Shown here piece by piece: positions 36,284 to 45,810 of a DNA stretch of 57,891 nucleotides. The translations under genes were made by a program, and so were the position numbers. The stretch is taken from contig JASKKP010000010.1 of the NCBI GenBank assembly GCA_030154105.1, positions 1-57,891 of the forward strand. Direction: 5' to 3'. Origin of the DNA: Bacillota bacterium (GTDB lineage: Bacteria; Bacillota; DTU030; DUMP01). How positions within the stretch are numbered: the stretch's first letter is position 1; the number at the start of each line of letters is the position of its first letter. Below the pieces are notes generated by a model. The model saw only the letters and a list, made by a program, of their open reading frames with translations. It did no database searches and was not told where the DNA came from.

Positions 36284-37744
36284 GTGCCCCAGCCTAAGAA
36301 GAAAAAGGTCATAAGGAGGTGGATGAAAAGCGCAACATGGTGCGGGGCGGTACTCTTTCTTGTACTGTTGGCTCTTTCGGAAGCGGGCCGGGCGGAACCG
36401 GCTGCTCTTAGGCTACAGGAGTGCCCACCGCCGGCGAAAGGCCCGGCCCTCGTCATTAACATACCCAGTTTTACCTTGACCTACTTTCTTGACGGGAAGG
36501 AAGTTAAAAAATACCCGGTGGCAGTGGGTAAGCCTACTGCCCCCACACCGGTAGGCAGCTTCCGCATCATCAATAAGGTGGTGAACCCCACCTGGTACCC
36601 ACCCTTGGGCGGGCGCCCGGTGCCGCCCGGCCCGGCCAACCCGTTGGGGAGGTACTGGCTCGGCTTCCTGCCCAGTGGTTACGGCCTTCACGGTAACAAC
36701 AACCCTTCCTCCATCGGTAAAGCTGTATCCCTGGGCTGTGTCCGCCTGCGCAACGAGGATGTGGAAGAGTTGTTCTCTTTGATTCCCGTAGGAACGCCTC
36801 TTACGATTACTTATGCGACCATGGGTTTAGAAACGGACCCGGTGACCGGCCAAAACTGCCTGGTGTTCTATCCGGACATCTACCGCCGTGGAACTCCTTC
36901 AGTAGAAGAGGTGGCGGCACGCCTTGATGAATTAGGGTTTGCAGGCCGTTACACGCCCGGGGAGATAAAGAGCGCGCTGCTTGCCAGCCGCTACGGGGCG
37001 AGTTTCATTTCCCTGGGGACACGCGTACGTATTGTCGGTGAGGAAGTAGCGGTGGAGACGGCGGTGCTTTCCGGAGAAACTCTGCTCGCCGTGCGCCCGG
37101 TGCTTACAGCTTTCAGGCTACCCGTTGCCTGGGACGCGCGGCAGCAGGCGGTTGTCTCGGGGGACACCATCCTCCCGGTGCATTTAATGGGGCGGCGGTC
37201 CTTTGCCCGCCTGGCCGACCTGGAGCGCGTGCTCGGTATCCGAAGTGCCTGGAATGAAGAGGAAAAAGTGCTAGAGCTTTTCCAGTGGGTGATCAAAGTA
37301 AACGGCAGAGAACTGCGAACCGGTGCCTGGTATGAAGATGGTCAGGTTTGGCTACCGGTAGGGAGTGTCGCCCAGGCGCTGGGGAAAAAAGTCACCTGGG
37401 ACGCAAAGCGCCAGGTGGTGCTGAACGCGGAGAAAGAATGGCCGGGGAGGGTACGCGGCCAAGAGCTTTACGTTTCCGCGGAGGTGCTGGCCGAGGCCCT
37501 TCAGGCGAAGGTGACGGTGATCGGTGGGGCAAAATTGGTCGAGGTTGTACCGCGCGGGGCGGGTGTTCCTGCGGACGGGGCGCCGGATGCGCCGGCCAAG
37601 GAAGACCGACCGACGGGGACACCTTCAGCTGAGGCCCCTCCGGTTCCGGCGGCGAATGAGGTAGAAAAAGCCACGCCGGTCAAGGCCTGGGAAGAAAATG
37701 CGCCCACCAACGGTCAAGTCGCGCCGGAAGGAGAAGAACTCTAA
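36284..37744 (+). CDS. L,D-transpeptidase with stalk (Cu-amine-oxidase-like) repeats
   Basis: Cell-wall cross-linking enzyme, 486 residues from GTG 36284 (AAGGAG 9 bases upstream); ATG 36323 behind AAGGAGGT is an alternative. A signal peptide follows a lysine-rich start (cut near AGRAEPA). The YkuD catalytic domain has GLHGNNNPSSIGKAVSLGCVR, with His and Cys of the active site. The later part carries two copper-amine-oxidase N-terminal-like repeats (residues ~225-430; AWDARQQAVV, TWDAKRQVVL), typical of Firmicute surface proteins. The last ~60 residues are Pro/Ala/Glu-rich and disordered. Confidence 0.88.
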   Translation: MPQPKKKKVIRRWMKSATWCGAVLFLVLLALSEAGRAEPAALRLQECPPPAKGPALVINIPSFTLTYFLDGKEVKKYPVAVGKPTAPTPVGSFRIINKVVNPTWYPPLGGRPVPPGPANPLGRYWLGFLPSGYGLHGNNNPSSIGKAVSLGCVRLRNEDVEELFSLIPVGTPLTITYATMGLETDPVTGQNCLVFYPDIYRRGTPSVEEVAARLDELGFAGRYTPGEIKSALLASRYGASFISLGTRVRIVGEEVAVETAVLSGETLLAVRPVLTAFRLPVAWDARQQAVVSGDTILPVHLMGRRSFARLADLERVLGIRSAWNEEEKVLELFQWVIKVNGRELRTGAWYEDGQVWLPVGSVAQALGKKVTWDAKRQVVLNAEKEWPGRVRGQELYVSAEVLAEALQAKVTVIGGAKLVEVVPRGAGVPADGAPDAPAKEDRPTGTPSAEAPPVPAANEVEKATPVKAWEENAPTNGQVAPEGEEL

Positions 37745-37790
37745 AGGTGGGCTGTCCTTTGGTTGTAGTAATTGTGTTAGCGAAAAAGCT

Positions 37791-37820
37791 GGCCCGGAAT
37801 GAGTCCGGGCCTTTGTGTTT
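37791..37820. terminator. Bidirectional terminator between convergent genes
   Basis: GGCCCGGA (37791-37798) and TCCGGGCC (37804-37811) form a perfect 8-bp stem. TTTGTGTTT follows on the plus strand, and AGCTTTTTCGC on the minus strand. Confidence 0.8.
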
Positions 37821-37828
37821 AGGGAAGC

Positions 37829-39952
37829 TCATATTTGCAGGAGGAAGCATAAGAGGGTGAAGATGAGAAGAAGCGCCAAGAGCAGGACGGCCACGTCCAA
37901 ATTAAGGAGGTCTAGGCGCAACAAGCGCTCCCAGCCGGCGGAGCGGGAGCCGGCCTTTCCGGCCGGCCGAGGCGGCGCCTCCAGATGGCCGAGCATGCTT
38001 AGAAAGGAGTGCAGGGTGCGGGCCGAAGAGGTGCTGAAGTTTTCCAGTGCTTCGTCGATTCGTGCTGTGAAGTGGAAGAAGGCCAGCGTGCGCCGGGCCA
38101 GAGCAACGCCTGCTTGATTTATGAGCACATCTATCATGTTTAGGGCTTCACAGACGGCGAGAAACGAGCGCCAGGTCAGGGAAAGAAAGTAGTCGGCCGA
38201 AGAGAAGGGGGCCGCCTGGACGGGTCGGCAGGCAGGACGGGGGCGGAAGAAATCGGCCAGCTTTTCGACCGACCGGAGCCATTTTCCACTAGAAACGGCG
38301 GCACGTAGTATCACGGCAAAGAGATCAGGTGATCGCTTACGTATTCCGGTTGCGAGCGGCAGCAGGAGGGAGGCCAGCGCGTTTCGACCGTAGTGACCGA
38401 GCAGGGAAAAAGCCCGCCGAACTCCCGGTGCAAACTTCCGGAAAAACACGGCAAAAGCAAGCCGGGACCGGCGCAAACGGGCGGCGCGGCGACGAGGCAG
38501 CAGGCCGCGTATCCAGGCGGTATAAATAAGAAGTCCTAGGGCTAAGGTGAAGAAGGCTCCTTTCAGGTCTGCCGCGGACCAGGGGTGAAAATGTTCCAGC
38601 TCGAGCTTCAGGTGGTGGGCCTCCTCTCCCAACAGGGCGAGCGCGGACGGGATAACGAGGTGCGACAAGAAAAATCCGGGCAGGAAGCCGGCCGCTACGG
38701 TGCTCAAGGTAAGAACGAGTGGCGGCAGCCAGAGAAGCGGCGAGGCCCGGTGCAGGTCAGGGGAGACATGGAGCTTGCTTTTTGTGAACCAGGGGATGAT
38801 CAGCACCAGGTAGTACGCAGCCGTACCGGCACCGGCGAGGACGAAGAAAGGTTCGAGAAGCCGCCAGGACGGTCCGGCCAGCTTTGGTGCCGCCACCACG
38901 GCGTGGTGCAGGAGAGTTTTGCTGATGTAGCCGCTCAGTCCGGGGAGCCCCGCCATGGCGGCTGCTCCCAGCACTACCGCCGCGCCCAGTCCGCGGTACT
39001 TTAGCCCCAGCGCGGTGGCGGCATTAAGTTCCAGCGAACCGGAGATGCGTCCTAACGCGCCGGCGCTCAGAAAAAGGGCGCTCTTGGCCAGAGCGTGGTT
39101 CATGGTGTGATACAGGGTACCGACCCAAACCAGGGGAAAGGACCGGCCGAGTAGTGCCGCGATGGCCACGCCCAGGGCTACGTACCCCAGCTGGCTGACG
39201 CTGGAGTAGGCGAGAAGGCGTTTCGCGTTCTGCTGTCGGAGTGCCGCCTGCGCTCCCAGAAGCATGGTGAAGGTGGCCAGGGCGGCCAGGAGCGCGCCTG
39301 CGGCCGGCAGGAGGAAGAAGTGCCAGCTGGCGAGCAGGCTTACCGTGCGCAGAAGCCCGTATGCTCCCACCTTTAGGAGAATGCCGGAGAGAACGGCGCT
39401 CGCCGGGGCGGGTGCCACGGGGTGCGTCTGGGGCAGCCAAAAATGGAGGGGGAAGAGGCCAGCCTTAAGGCCAAAACCGGCAAAGAGAAGAGCGGCTACA
39501 ATGGCAAGTGTGCCAGCCGGCGGGGGCGGTGCCGGCGGTGAGGCCTGCCAGGAAGTGGTGCCAATTGTGCCCTGGAGAAGAAAGGCGGCAGCGAGGATGG
39601 CCAGGCCGCCAGCCAGGCTTAGGTAGAGGTAGGCATTGCCGGCGCTGAGGGCGGTAAAGTCTTCTTCGTGGATCACGAGGGCCCAAGAGGAGAGCGACAT
39701 AAGCTCGAAAAAGAAGTAAAGGGTAAAAAGGTCGGCGGCGAGAAAGGCACCCAGGCAGCCGGCCAAGGTAAGAAACCAGAAGGTGTAAAAACGCGGCTTA
39801 TCGTGCGCGTGGGCCAGGTAGGAAAAGGAGAAAAGAGTTGCCCAGAACCAGACCCAGAGGGTGAGAAGGGCAAAGAAAAGGCCCAGGGCGTCGGCCTGAA
39901 AGCTGAGCCCTTCCCCGAGAAGAGGAAGCTCATAGGCCAGACTTCTCTGCAT
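37829..39952 (-). CDS. NuoL-like ion-translocating subunit with long C-terminal extension
   Basis: Last of four antiporter-like subunits of the Mrp/Mbh-like operon; 707 residues. The first ~450 form the usual bundle of 12-14 helices, with the conserved acid in FFFELMSLSSW, lysine in GFGLKAGLFPLHFWLP and lysine in NHALAKSALFL. The extra ~220 residues are basic and amphipathic and end in one strongly hydrophobic helix. This recalls the lateral helix and final helix of NuoL; that comparison is inference. It begins 4 bases after the preceding gene. Could also be named HyfB/MbhH-like. Confidence 0.8.
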   Translation of the reverse strand: MQRSLAYELPLLGEGLSFQADALGLFFALLTLWVWFWATLFSFSYLAHAHDKPRFYTFWFLTLAGCLGAFLAADLFTLYFFFELMSLSSWALVIHEEDFTALSAGNAYLYLSLAGGLAILAAAFLLQGTIGTTSWQASPPAPPPPAGTLAIVAALLFAGFGLKAGLFPLHFWLPQTHPVAPAPASAVLSGILLKVGAYGLLRTVSLLASWHFFLLPAAGALLAALATFTMLLGAQAALRQQNAKRLLAYSSVSQLGYVALGVAIAALLGRSFPLVWVGTLYHTMNHALAKSALFLSAGALGRISGSLELNAATALGLKYRGLGAAVVLGAAAMAGLPGLSGYISKTLLHHAVVAAPKLAGPSWRLLEPFFVLAGAGTAAYYLVLIIPWFTKSKLHVSPDLHRASPLLWLPPLVLTLSTVAAGFLPGFFLSHLVIPSALALLGEEAHHLKLELEHFHPWSAADLKGAFFTLALGLLIYTAWIRGLLPRRRAARLRRSRLAFAVFFRKFAPGVRRAFSLLGHYGRNALASLLLPLATGIRKRSPDLFAVILRAAVSSGKWLRSVEKLADFFRPRPACRPVQAAPFSSADYFLSLTWRSFLAVCEALNMIDVLINQAGVALARRTLAFFHFTARIDEALENFSTSSARTLHSFLSMLGHLEAPPRPAGKAGSRSAGWERLLRLDLLNLDVAVLLLALLLIFTLLCFLLQI

Positions 39953-39955
39953 AGG

Positions 39956-41500
39956 TCAGCCTCCAAAATAAGCCTTGACTACATCAGCAGCGAGGGAAAA
40001 AGGAGGAGACATTGGATAAAGACCGGAAAAGAGGGTACCTGCGGCCAGGCTGACGATGGGGAAAAGCATTGCCGGGGGGAGCTCAGGAGCTAAGGGCCGA
40101 GGCGGCAAAGGGGGTAGTTCGGTACCCAGGGAAGTTGGCCCGGCCTCTTCTGGCGGAAGAACCTGAAAAGCGGCGAACGGGCAGGCCGCGCGGTTGAAGA
40201 AAGCGCGGGTGACGATGGGCAGGTAGTAGAGGGCGTTCAAAAAACTGGAAAGAAGGAGGAAGAAGAGGAATACAGGTCTGCCCCCGACCACCGCTCCCAG
40301 GCCCAGGTACCACTTGCTGATAAACCCTCCCAGGGGTGGAATACCTACCATGGCCAGGGCCGTAATGGTGAAGGCGAGCATGGTGCGCGGCATGGTCCGG
40401 CCGATGTTATCGAGCTCCGAAACCTTGTGCCGACCGGTGCGGTACATCACCGCCCCGGCGGCGAGAAAAAGGCCGCTTTTCATAAGGGCATGGTTCAGGA
40501 TATGGAGGACGGCCCCATAGAGCGCAGCGGGCGTAAGAAGGCTCAGACCGAGGAGAATGTAACCCATCTGGCTGATGCTGGAGTAGGCCAGGCGGCGTTT
40601 GAGGTCGTCTTGGACGATGGCTACGAGCGACCCGAAGATGATGCTGATTCCGGCCAGCACGGCTACAATTTCGGCCCAACCTGAAGTTGCAAGGTAGCTT
40701 AAACCAAAAACATCCAGAAAAACACGCGCCATCCCGTAGGCTCCCATTTTAAGTAAGACACCGGAGAGAAGCGCGCTGGCTGGCGAGGGAGCCACAGGGT
40801 GTGCGTCCGGGAGCCAGAAATGGAGGGGGACCATGCCGGCCTTGATGCCAAAACCGACGACATAGGAAAGGAAAATGGAGAAAGAATAGAGCCCATAGTC
40901 CGGAAAAGTAAAGGAACGGAGGGCGTCGAAGGCCAAGGTCCCCGCCAGGTCGTAAGTGGCGATCACGGCGTAAAGAAGGAATAGTCCTCCAATAATGCCC
41001 AGGTAGAGGTACTTTACTCCGGCTCGGAAGGCCGCCGGCGTTTCCGTGTGAATTACCAGCATGTAAGAAATGAGCGACATGAATTCAAAAAACACGAAGA
41101 AGCTGAAGAGATCTCCGGCGAAGGCTACGCCCAGGCAGCCGCTCAAGGTGAAGTTGGAGAAAGCCCAATAACGGGCTATATGGTGTTCATGCCGCATGTA
41201 CTCAAGGGCGTAAAGCGAGGACAAAAACCAGATGAAGGCTACGACGAGGGTGACCAAGAAGCTCAACGCGTCCACGCGCAGCGAAAGCCCGTAAGGTGGG
41301 AAAAGGGGCGCGAGCTTATAGGCAAGGCTGCGGCCGGCGTGCACGGCCGGGAAAAGCGCCAAAAGCGCGGCAAGAAGGAAGGCGTGAACGAAGAGAGAAA
41401 AGCGGGCCTTGCGCTCCTCGCTCCATGGTACAAGCAAAGTGAGTAGGCCGGTGATAACGGGGGCCACGATAATTACCAGCGGCAGCAATGTTATACGCAT
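39956..41500 (-). CDS. mrpD: MrpD/NuoM-like ion-translocating subunit (third)
   Basis: 514 residues, about 14 membrane helices. Conserved ion-path residues: Glu in FFEFMSLISYM, Lys in GFGIKAGMVPLHFWLPDAHP and Lys in NHALMKSGLFLAAGA. The lower C-terminal region has a Pro-rich cytoplasmic loop (EEAGPTSLGTELPPLPP). Belongs with MrpD of Na+/H+ antiporters and NuoM/NuoN of complex I. Separated from the upstream gene by 77 bases, the largest gap in the operon. Confidence 0.88.
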   Translation of the reverse strand: MRITLLPLVIIVAPVITGLLTLLVPWSEERKARFSLFVHAFLLAALLALFPAVHAGRSLAYKLAPLFPPYGLSLRVDALSFLVTLVVAFIWFLSSLYALEYMRHEHHIARYWAFSNFTLSGCLGVAFAGDLFSFFVFFEFMSLISYMLVIHTETPAAFRAGVKYLYLGIIGGLFLLYAVIATYDLAGTLAFDALRSFTFPDYGLYSFSIFLSYVVGFGIKAGMVPLHFWLPDAHPVAPSPASALLSGVLLKMGAYGMARVFLDVFGLSYLATSGWAEIVAVLAGISIIFGSLVAIVQDDLKRRLAYSSISQMGYILLGLSLLTPAALYGAVLHILNHALMKSGLFLAAGAVMYRTGRHKVSELDNIGRTMPRTMLAFTITALAMVGIPPLGGFISKWYLGLGAVVGGRPVFLFFLLLSSFLNALYYLPIVTRAFFNRAACPFAAFQVLPPEEAGPTSLGTELPPLPPRPLAPELPPAMLFPIVSLAAGTLFSGLYPMSPPFSLAADVVKAYFGG

Positions 41501-41577
41501 GGCTCCTCACTCCTTTCCCAAAAGCCAACCTGCATTTCTCGAACCTTTTCCTGTAGGCCCGTAACCGGAGGGGGCGG

Positions 41578-43014
41578 TTAGGCTCCACCTTCCGACCAGG
41601 AACTCAGATGAAGGGGTAGGTGCGGCCAGAAAAAGAACACGAGGCAGCTCAGGGCCAAAACGAGGGTGGGGACCAGCATGGTGAGCGGAGGTTCGCTCAG
41701 AGATGGGGGCGATGTGGGGCGGGACCGGAAGGCGGCGAAAAGGATGGGGAGAAAGTAGCCGGCGTTAAGAAGGGCGCTGATTAGCACTACTGCCAAGAAG
41801 CCAGGCTTTCCTGCTTCCAGGGCTCCGAGGCCCAGGTACCACTTGCTCAGGAACCCGTTGGCGGGCGGAAGGCCGATCATGCCTAAGCTGGCCACAGCAA
41901 AGGCTCCCATGGTCCAAGGCTGATGGAAACCTACGCCTAAAAGCTCGCTGACCTTGGTTTTCCCACTTCCTACGGCCAGATTGCCGGCGCAGAAAAACAG
42001 GGTAATTTTAAGGAGAGCGTGGTTGAAGAAGTGGAGCAGGGCCGCCGTCCACCCGCCGGAGGTGAGGAAGGAAGCTCCAAGCCCCATGTACGCCAGCTGG
42101 CTGATCGTCGAATAAGCCAGGCGGCGTTTTAAATCATCCTGGCGAAAGGCCCAGATGGAACCGAGGATAATGGTGACCACCATGGGCCAGCGTAAGAGGG
42201 GTGCAAGATTAAAGGCGTTCAGCGTTTCCCTGCCTAAGACGTAGGCTGAGACCCGGAGGAGGCCGAAAACTCCGGCGTTGACCACGGCCACGGCGTGGAG
42301 AAGGGCGCTCACAGGGGTGGGTGCCACCATGGCCCTAGGCAGCCAGTGGTGGAGCGGGATCACGGCCGCTTTGACCCCAAACCCGGCCACGAAAAGAACC
42401 ACGAGGCGTACCAATTCGGCGCGAGTAAACAGGCCCGGCGGGATTATACCGCCGTAGATGAAGTCAACTTTGTGCACGCGGCCGGCTAAAGTGGCGATGG
42501 CCAGAAGGACCAAGGTGGCGCCGATGAGGTTGTAGGCGAGGTAAACAATGCCGGCGCGCATGGCCTCAGGCGTGCGGCGGTGGATAACTAAGGGAAAGGT
42601 GGAAAGGGTCAGGGCTTCGTAGAAGAAGAACAGCGTTACCAGATTGCCGGCAAGGGCGATGCCGTTGGTTATGCCGAGCGAGAGGATGAGGAAGGCGAGG
42701 TAACTTCTAATACGGCCTTCGTGCTTCATATAGCCGTGCGAGTAAATGATGGTGAAGAACCAAAGGCAGGAAGCTACCAAAGAGAAGAGGAGGCCCACGG
42801 CATCCATAACGAAGGCCAGGGAAACGATGGGCGTAAACCGGTAGTCGAAAAGGAGGCGCGGGCGTGGTTCGGCGAGGAGGCGCAGGGCGCCCACCGCGAC
42901 GAGGATGCTAGTAGCCAGAGCCAGGCGCCAGCAGGCCCTCTCCGGTGGCGCAAAGAAGAGGAGAAGGCACGCGGTAAGGGCGGGGGCCAGAACAAGGATG
43001 AGCAGGAGAAACAT
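41578..43014 (-). CDS. mrpD: MrpD/NuoN-like ion-translocating subunit (second)
   Basis: 478 residues, 13-14 membrane helices. Keeps the acid in FFYEALTLSTF and the lysines in GFGVKAAVIPLHHWLP and NHALLKITLFF. The PLHHWLPRAMV segment differs from PLHTWLPDAH in its neighbours, so the three D-like proteins are divergent paralogues, not recent copies. Probably one proton or sodium channel of the complex. Confidence 0.87.
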   Translation of the reverse strand: MFLLLILVLAPALTACLLLFFAPPERACWRLALATSILVAVGALRLLAEPRPRLLFDYRFTPIVSLAFVMDAVGLLFSLVASCLWFFTIIYSHGYMKHEGRIRSYLAFLILSLGITNGIALAGNLVTLFFFYEALTLSTFPLVIHRRTPEAMRAGIVYLAYNLIGATLVLLAIATLAGRVHKVDFIYGGIIPPGLFTRAELVRLVVLFVAGFGVKAAVIPLHHWLPRAMVAPTPVSALLHAVAVVNAGVFGLLRVSAYVLGRETLNAFNLAPLLRWPMVVTIILGSIWAFRQDDLKRRLAYSTISQLAYMGLGASFLTSGGWTAALLHFFNHALLKITLFFCAGNLAVGSGKTKVSELLGVGFHQPWTMGAFAVASLGMIGLPPANGFLSKWYLGLGALEAGKPGFLAVVLISALLNAGYFLPILFAAFRSRPTSPPSLSEPPLTMLVPTLVLALSCLVFFFWPHLPLHLSSWSEGGA

Positions 43015-43032
43015 GCGGCTGGCCTCCTTAGC

Positions 43033-44511
43033 TTAGAGAAAGAAGTCGTGGGCGATATCCTGAGCCAGATGCAGAGGAAAGGAAGGCCAGAGGCCGAAGA
43101 AAAGCGAGACCAACGCCAACGAACCTGCCGGAAGGAGAAGCTCAGGAGGAATGCGGTCCAGGTGGAAGCGCAGTTCATTATCCGTACCGTGGCCGAAAAA
43201 ACCCAGGATGATCACCGGAAAGTAGTAGGCCGCATTAAGAAGACTTGATATCAGAACAACCCAGGCGAGGAGCGGGGAACTCTGCTGAAGCATTCCCACG
43301 AGGAGAAACCACTTGCTGACGAAACCGGAAGTGCCGGGGATCCCTACCATACCCAGGGCAGCGATCGCAAAAAAACTGAGGGTTAGTGGACAGGTGTGGC
43401 CTACCCCGACGAGCTCTGCCAGCCGGCGGCGCCCGGTGCGCCAAATGACGGCCCCGGCGGCTAGAAAAAGAGCGCCCTTGAGCAAGGCATGGTTGAAGAT
43501 GTGCAGGATCGCCCCGGCGAAAGCCGTCCGGCTGCCGGCGGCCAGCCCGAGGAAGATGTATCCCATCTGGGCTACAGTGGAGTAGGCCAGCATCCTTTTT
43601 AGGTCCGTTTGGGCCATGGCCAGGATGGAGGCGAGAAAAATGGAAATTGTGGCCAAGAGGAGTAGTACGCTCTTAAAGGGTAGCAGAGTGAAAAAGGCCC
43701 TGCCCAGCGTTCCCCACACGATTCGCACCATAACCACCACGTACACCTTTACCACAAGGCCGGAAAGCAGGGCGCTGGCCGGAGAGGGGGCGCTGGCATG
43801 GGCGTCGGGCAACCAGGTATGGAGGGGAAAGATGGCGGCTTTAACCCCCAATCCTACCAGAAGAAAGGTGCCGGCACCGATGACGTTCTTAGGATAAAGC
43901 GGGGCTTGGTGCTCAAGCTCGCGGGCCAAAAAAGCCAAGTTGAGTTGCCCGGTTATCATGTAGAGAAGGGCAATGGCCAGGAGGACGCAGCCCGAGCCAA
44001 CCGTAGAAAGAAGCAGGTACTTAAAGGCAGCTTCAACATTGGCGGGCCGGTTGACGACGGCGACCAAGGCACAGGCGGCCAGGGAGGAGATTTCGAGAAA
44101 GACGTACATATTGAAGAGGTCGCCGGCCTGGGCGAGCCCCAGGAGGGAGAGAACGAGGAGGAGGTAGAGGGTCCAAAATGAAGACAAGGCGGGTTCCGGC
44201 GCTTCGGCCGGCATGTCTACTCCGGCAAAGACGGCAGTAGGAATGGCGACCAGAAAAACCGTCAGGCCGAAAAACACGGCCAGTTTATCGGCTATCACTT
44301 CAATCCCCACGGGCGGCGGCCAGCCGCCGAGGTGGTAACTAATTGCTCCCTGGCGCATCACCAGAAAGGCGAGCGCAAGCCAAAGAAGGAAAGCCGCCGC
44401 GAGGGCACTGACGCCGATCAAGGAAGCCCGGCGCGGTTCCCGAACGAGCGGCAGGATTAGGGCGGCCACCAGAAGGACGAGGATGGGGAGGACGACAAGG
44501 TGGGTGGTCAT
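43033..44511 (-). CDS. mrpD: MrpD-type antiporter subunit (first)
   Basis: 492 residues and the closest match to classical MrpD. E140 in FLEISSLAACALV, K224 in GLGVKAAIFPLHTWLPDAH and the lysine in NHALLKGALFLAAGA are the residues needed for ion transport in MrpD. Position directly after mrpC, overlapping its stop by 4 bases, is also the standard Mrp order. Confidence 0.9.
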   Translation of the reverse strand: MTTHLVVLPILVLLVAALILPLVREPRRASLIGVSALAAAFLLWLALAFLVMRQGAISYHLGGWPPPVGIEVIADKLAVFFGLTVFLVAIPTAVFAGVDMPAEAPEPALSSFWTLYLLLVLSLLGLAQAGDLFNMYVFLEISSLAACALVAVVNRPANVEAAFKYLLLSTVGSGCVLLAIALLYMITGQLNLAFLARELEHQAPLYPKNVIGAGTFLLVGLGVKAAIFPLHTWLPDAHASAPSPASALLSGLVVKVYVVVMVRIVWGTLGRAFFTLLPFKSVLLLLATISIFLASILAMAQTDLKRMLAYSTVAQMGYIFLGLAAGSRTAFAGAILHIFNHALLKGALFLAAGAVIWRTGRRRLAELVGVGHTCPLTLSFFAIAALGMVGIPGTSGFVSKWFLLVGMLQQSSPLLAWVVLISSLLNAAYYFPVIILGFFGHGTDNELRFHLDRIPPELLLPAGSLALVSLFFGLWPSFPLHLAQDIAHDFFL

Positions 44512-44864
44512 GTCAATTCTCCCTTGCGGCGCGCGATCTCTGCCGCGTCCAGGGTACCAAAGTGGCGGTAAATTTCTCGGAGGAGGGCGAGGGCATAGGC
44601 GGTGATGCTTACGGAAACTACGAGACCGGTGAGGATGAGGGCTTGCGGTAGGGGGTTGACAGGGAGAAGGAGGGGCTCACCGGGAAGCGCAATCGGCGGC
44701 TGCCCACCTCGAACGTAGCCTGCAGCGATGAAGATCAGAAAGACGGCCGTCTCCATGATGTTCATCCCGATTATTTTCTTGATAAGGTTGGAGTGAAAAA
44801 GCATAATCCCTAAGCCGGTGACGTATAGGAGCATGGCTGCGATATACTCCAGGTTTTGCACCAC
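44508..44864 (-). CDS. mrpC: MrpC/NuoK-like subunit
   Basis: 118 residues with three membrane helices (about 6-24, 30-50, 76-98). The second begins NLIKKIIGMNIMETAVFLIF, the family hallmark. Homologous to NuoK of complex I. Overlaps the following mrpD by 4 bases. Confidence 0.88.
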   Translation of the reverse strand: MVQNLEYIAAMLLYVTGLGIMLFHSNLIKKIIGMNIMETAVFLIFIAAGYVRGGQPPIALPGEPLLLPVNPLPQALILTGLVVSVSITAYALALLREIYRHFGTLDAAEIARRKGELT

Positions 44865-44865
44865 C

Positions 44866-45288
44866 CTATTCCTCCTCTTGCAGGTTACGAAACAAAGTAG
44901 AAATGGTTGCGGCGACTTTCAAGCCGATACCCAGATTGAGCAAGAACACGATTCCGCCTGAAAAGAGTCGCCCGGGCACACCCAAAGGAAAGCCGGCCCG
45001 CGCATTGGCGAGGAAGGCGCTTCCGGTCAAAAGGCCTACCAGCCCTAGCCCTGTGTACCACAGTACCCCGCCGCTTTCCAGGAGGGCGGCCAGACGGTCA
45101 GGGAGAAGTGAATCCAGCGCCGGACGGCCGTAGGCCAGGGCATAAAGGATAAAGCCTCCGGCCAGGATTACGCCGCCGGCAAAGCCACCTCCGGGCGAAA
45201 GATGACCGTGCAGGACGACATAGAGGCCGTACACCTGTATAAAGGGTATAATGACCCTGGCCACTACCTTGAGGACTAGGTCATCCAT
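44866..45288 (-). CDS. mrpB: MrpB subunit
   Basis: 140 residues from ATG 45288, chosen because AAGGA sits 11 bases before it and the overlap with the previous gene is then 8 bases. Typical MrpB: IIPFIQVYGLYVVLHGHLSPGGGFAGGVILAG, of which the HLSPGGGFAGG loop is the signature. Four membrane helices. Corresponds to MbhF in archaeal membrane-bound hydrogenases. Confidence 0.87.
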   Translation of the reverse strand: MDDLVLKVVARVIIPFIQVYGLYVVLHGHLSPGGGFAGGVILAGGFILYALAYGRPALDSLLPDRLAALLESGGVLWYTGLGLVGLLTGSAFLANARAGFPLGVPGRLFSGGIVFLLNLGIGLKVAATISTLFRNLQEEE

Positions 45289-45574
45289 TGCTTTTTTCAT
45301 CCTTCCGCCCGCGCTCAAGGGCCAGAATGGCAGCTACGGCAGTAAAAAGAACCGTGGTTTCGCCCAGCGTATCATAGGCGCGGTAATCGGCCACGACGGC
45401 CGCCACCCGGTTTGGGCTGCCGGTATCCCGGACGGCGTTGGCTATGACGTAGCGCGTAAGCGGGCTGGCGTTGGCCGGCGTGCTCGGTTCGCCAAGGGGA
45501 GGCATATCAAGGGCTACTGCCACCAGAAGTGCGGCCAAGCAAACCAGCAGGAGGATAATTAGAACGGACTTCAT
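45281..45574 (-). CDS. MbhE-type subunit (part of split MrpA C-terminus)
   Basis: 97 residues. One N-terminal membrane helix, an external stretch, and the signature YRAYDTLGETTVLFTAVAA, which matches the DFRGxDTLGE motif at the C-terminus of MrpA and in MbhE. In classical Mrp this segment is fused to the NuoL-like MrpA; here it is separate, as in Mbh/Mbs complexes. Confidence 0.82.
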   Translation of the reverse strand: MKSVLIILLLVCLAALLVAVALDMPPLGEPSTPANASPLTRYVIANAVRDTGSPNRVAAVVADYRAYDTLGETTVLFTAVAAILALERGRKDEKSNG

Positions 45575-45810
45575 TTCTCATACCTCCCGGTACGGGCGAC
45601 GGTTACGATAAAAAGGAGGCTGGTAATGCCGGCGCCGATGGCCGCTTCTGCCAGGGCGATGTCCGGGGCCCTAAGCTGCTGCCAGACGGTAGCCATGATT
45701 AGACTGTAGCCGGCAAAAATGACGGCGGCGCTGAGCAGGTCACGCGTCCGCGCGACGGCCAGGGCCGAGAGGAGCAGGAGAGCGAGGAGAAGGGAGCGCA
45801 CCGTCAACAT
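45571..45810 (-). CDS. MbhD-type subunit (DUF4040)
   Basis: 79 residues, three hydrophobic helices with the NuoJ/MrpA-type signature RAPDIALAEAAIGAGIT. Equivalent to MbhD and to helices after the NuoL part of MrpA. Overlaps its neighbours on both sides by a few bases, so the set is translationally coupled. Confidence 0.82.
   Translation of the reverse strand: MLTVRSLLLALLLLSALAVARTRDLLSAAVIFAGYSLIMATVWQQLRAPDIALAEAAIGAGITSLLFIVTVARTGRYEK

Noticed and set aside
42721..43248. Plus-strand frames opposite the Mrp-like genes, here and elsewhere in 37.8-46 kb
   Set aside because: Lysine/glutamate/glycine-rich shadows of GC-rich membrane genes on the other strand.
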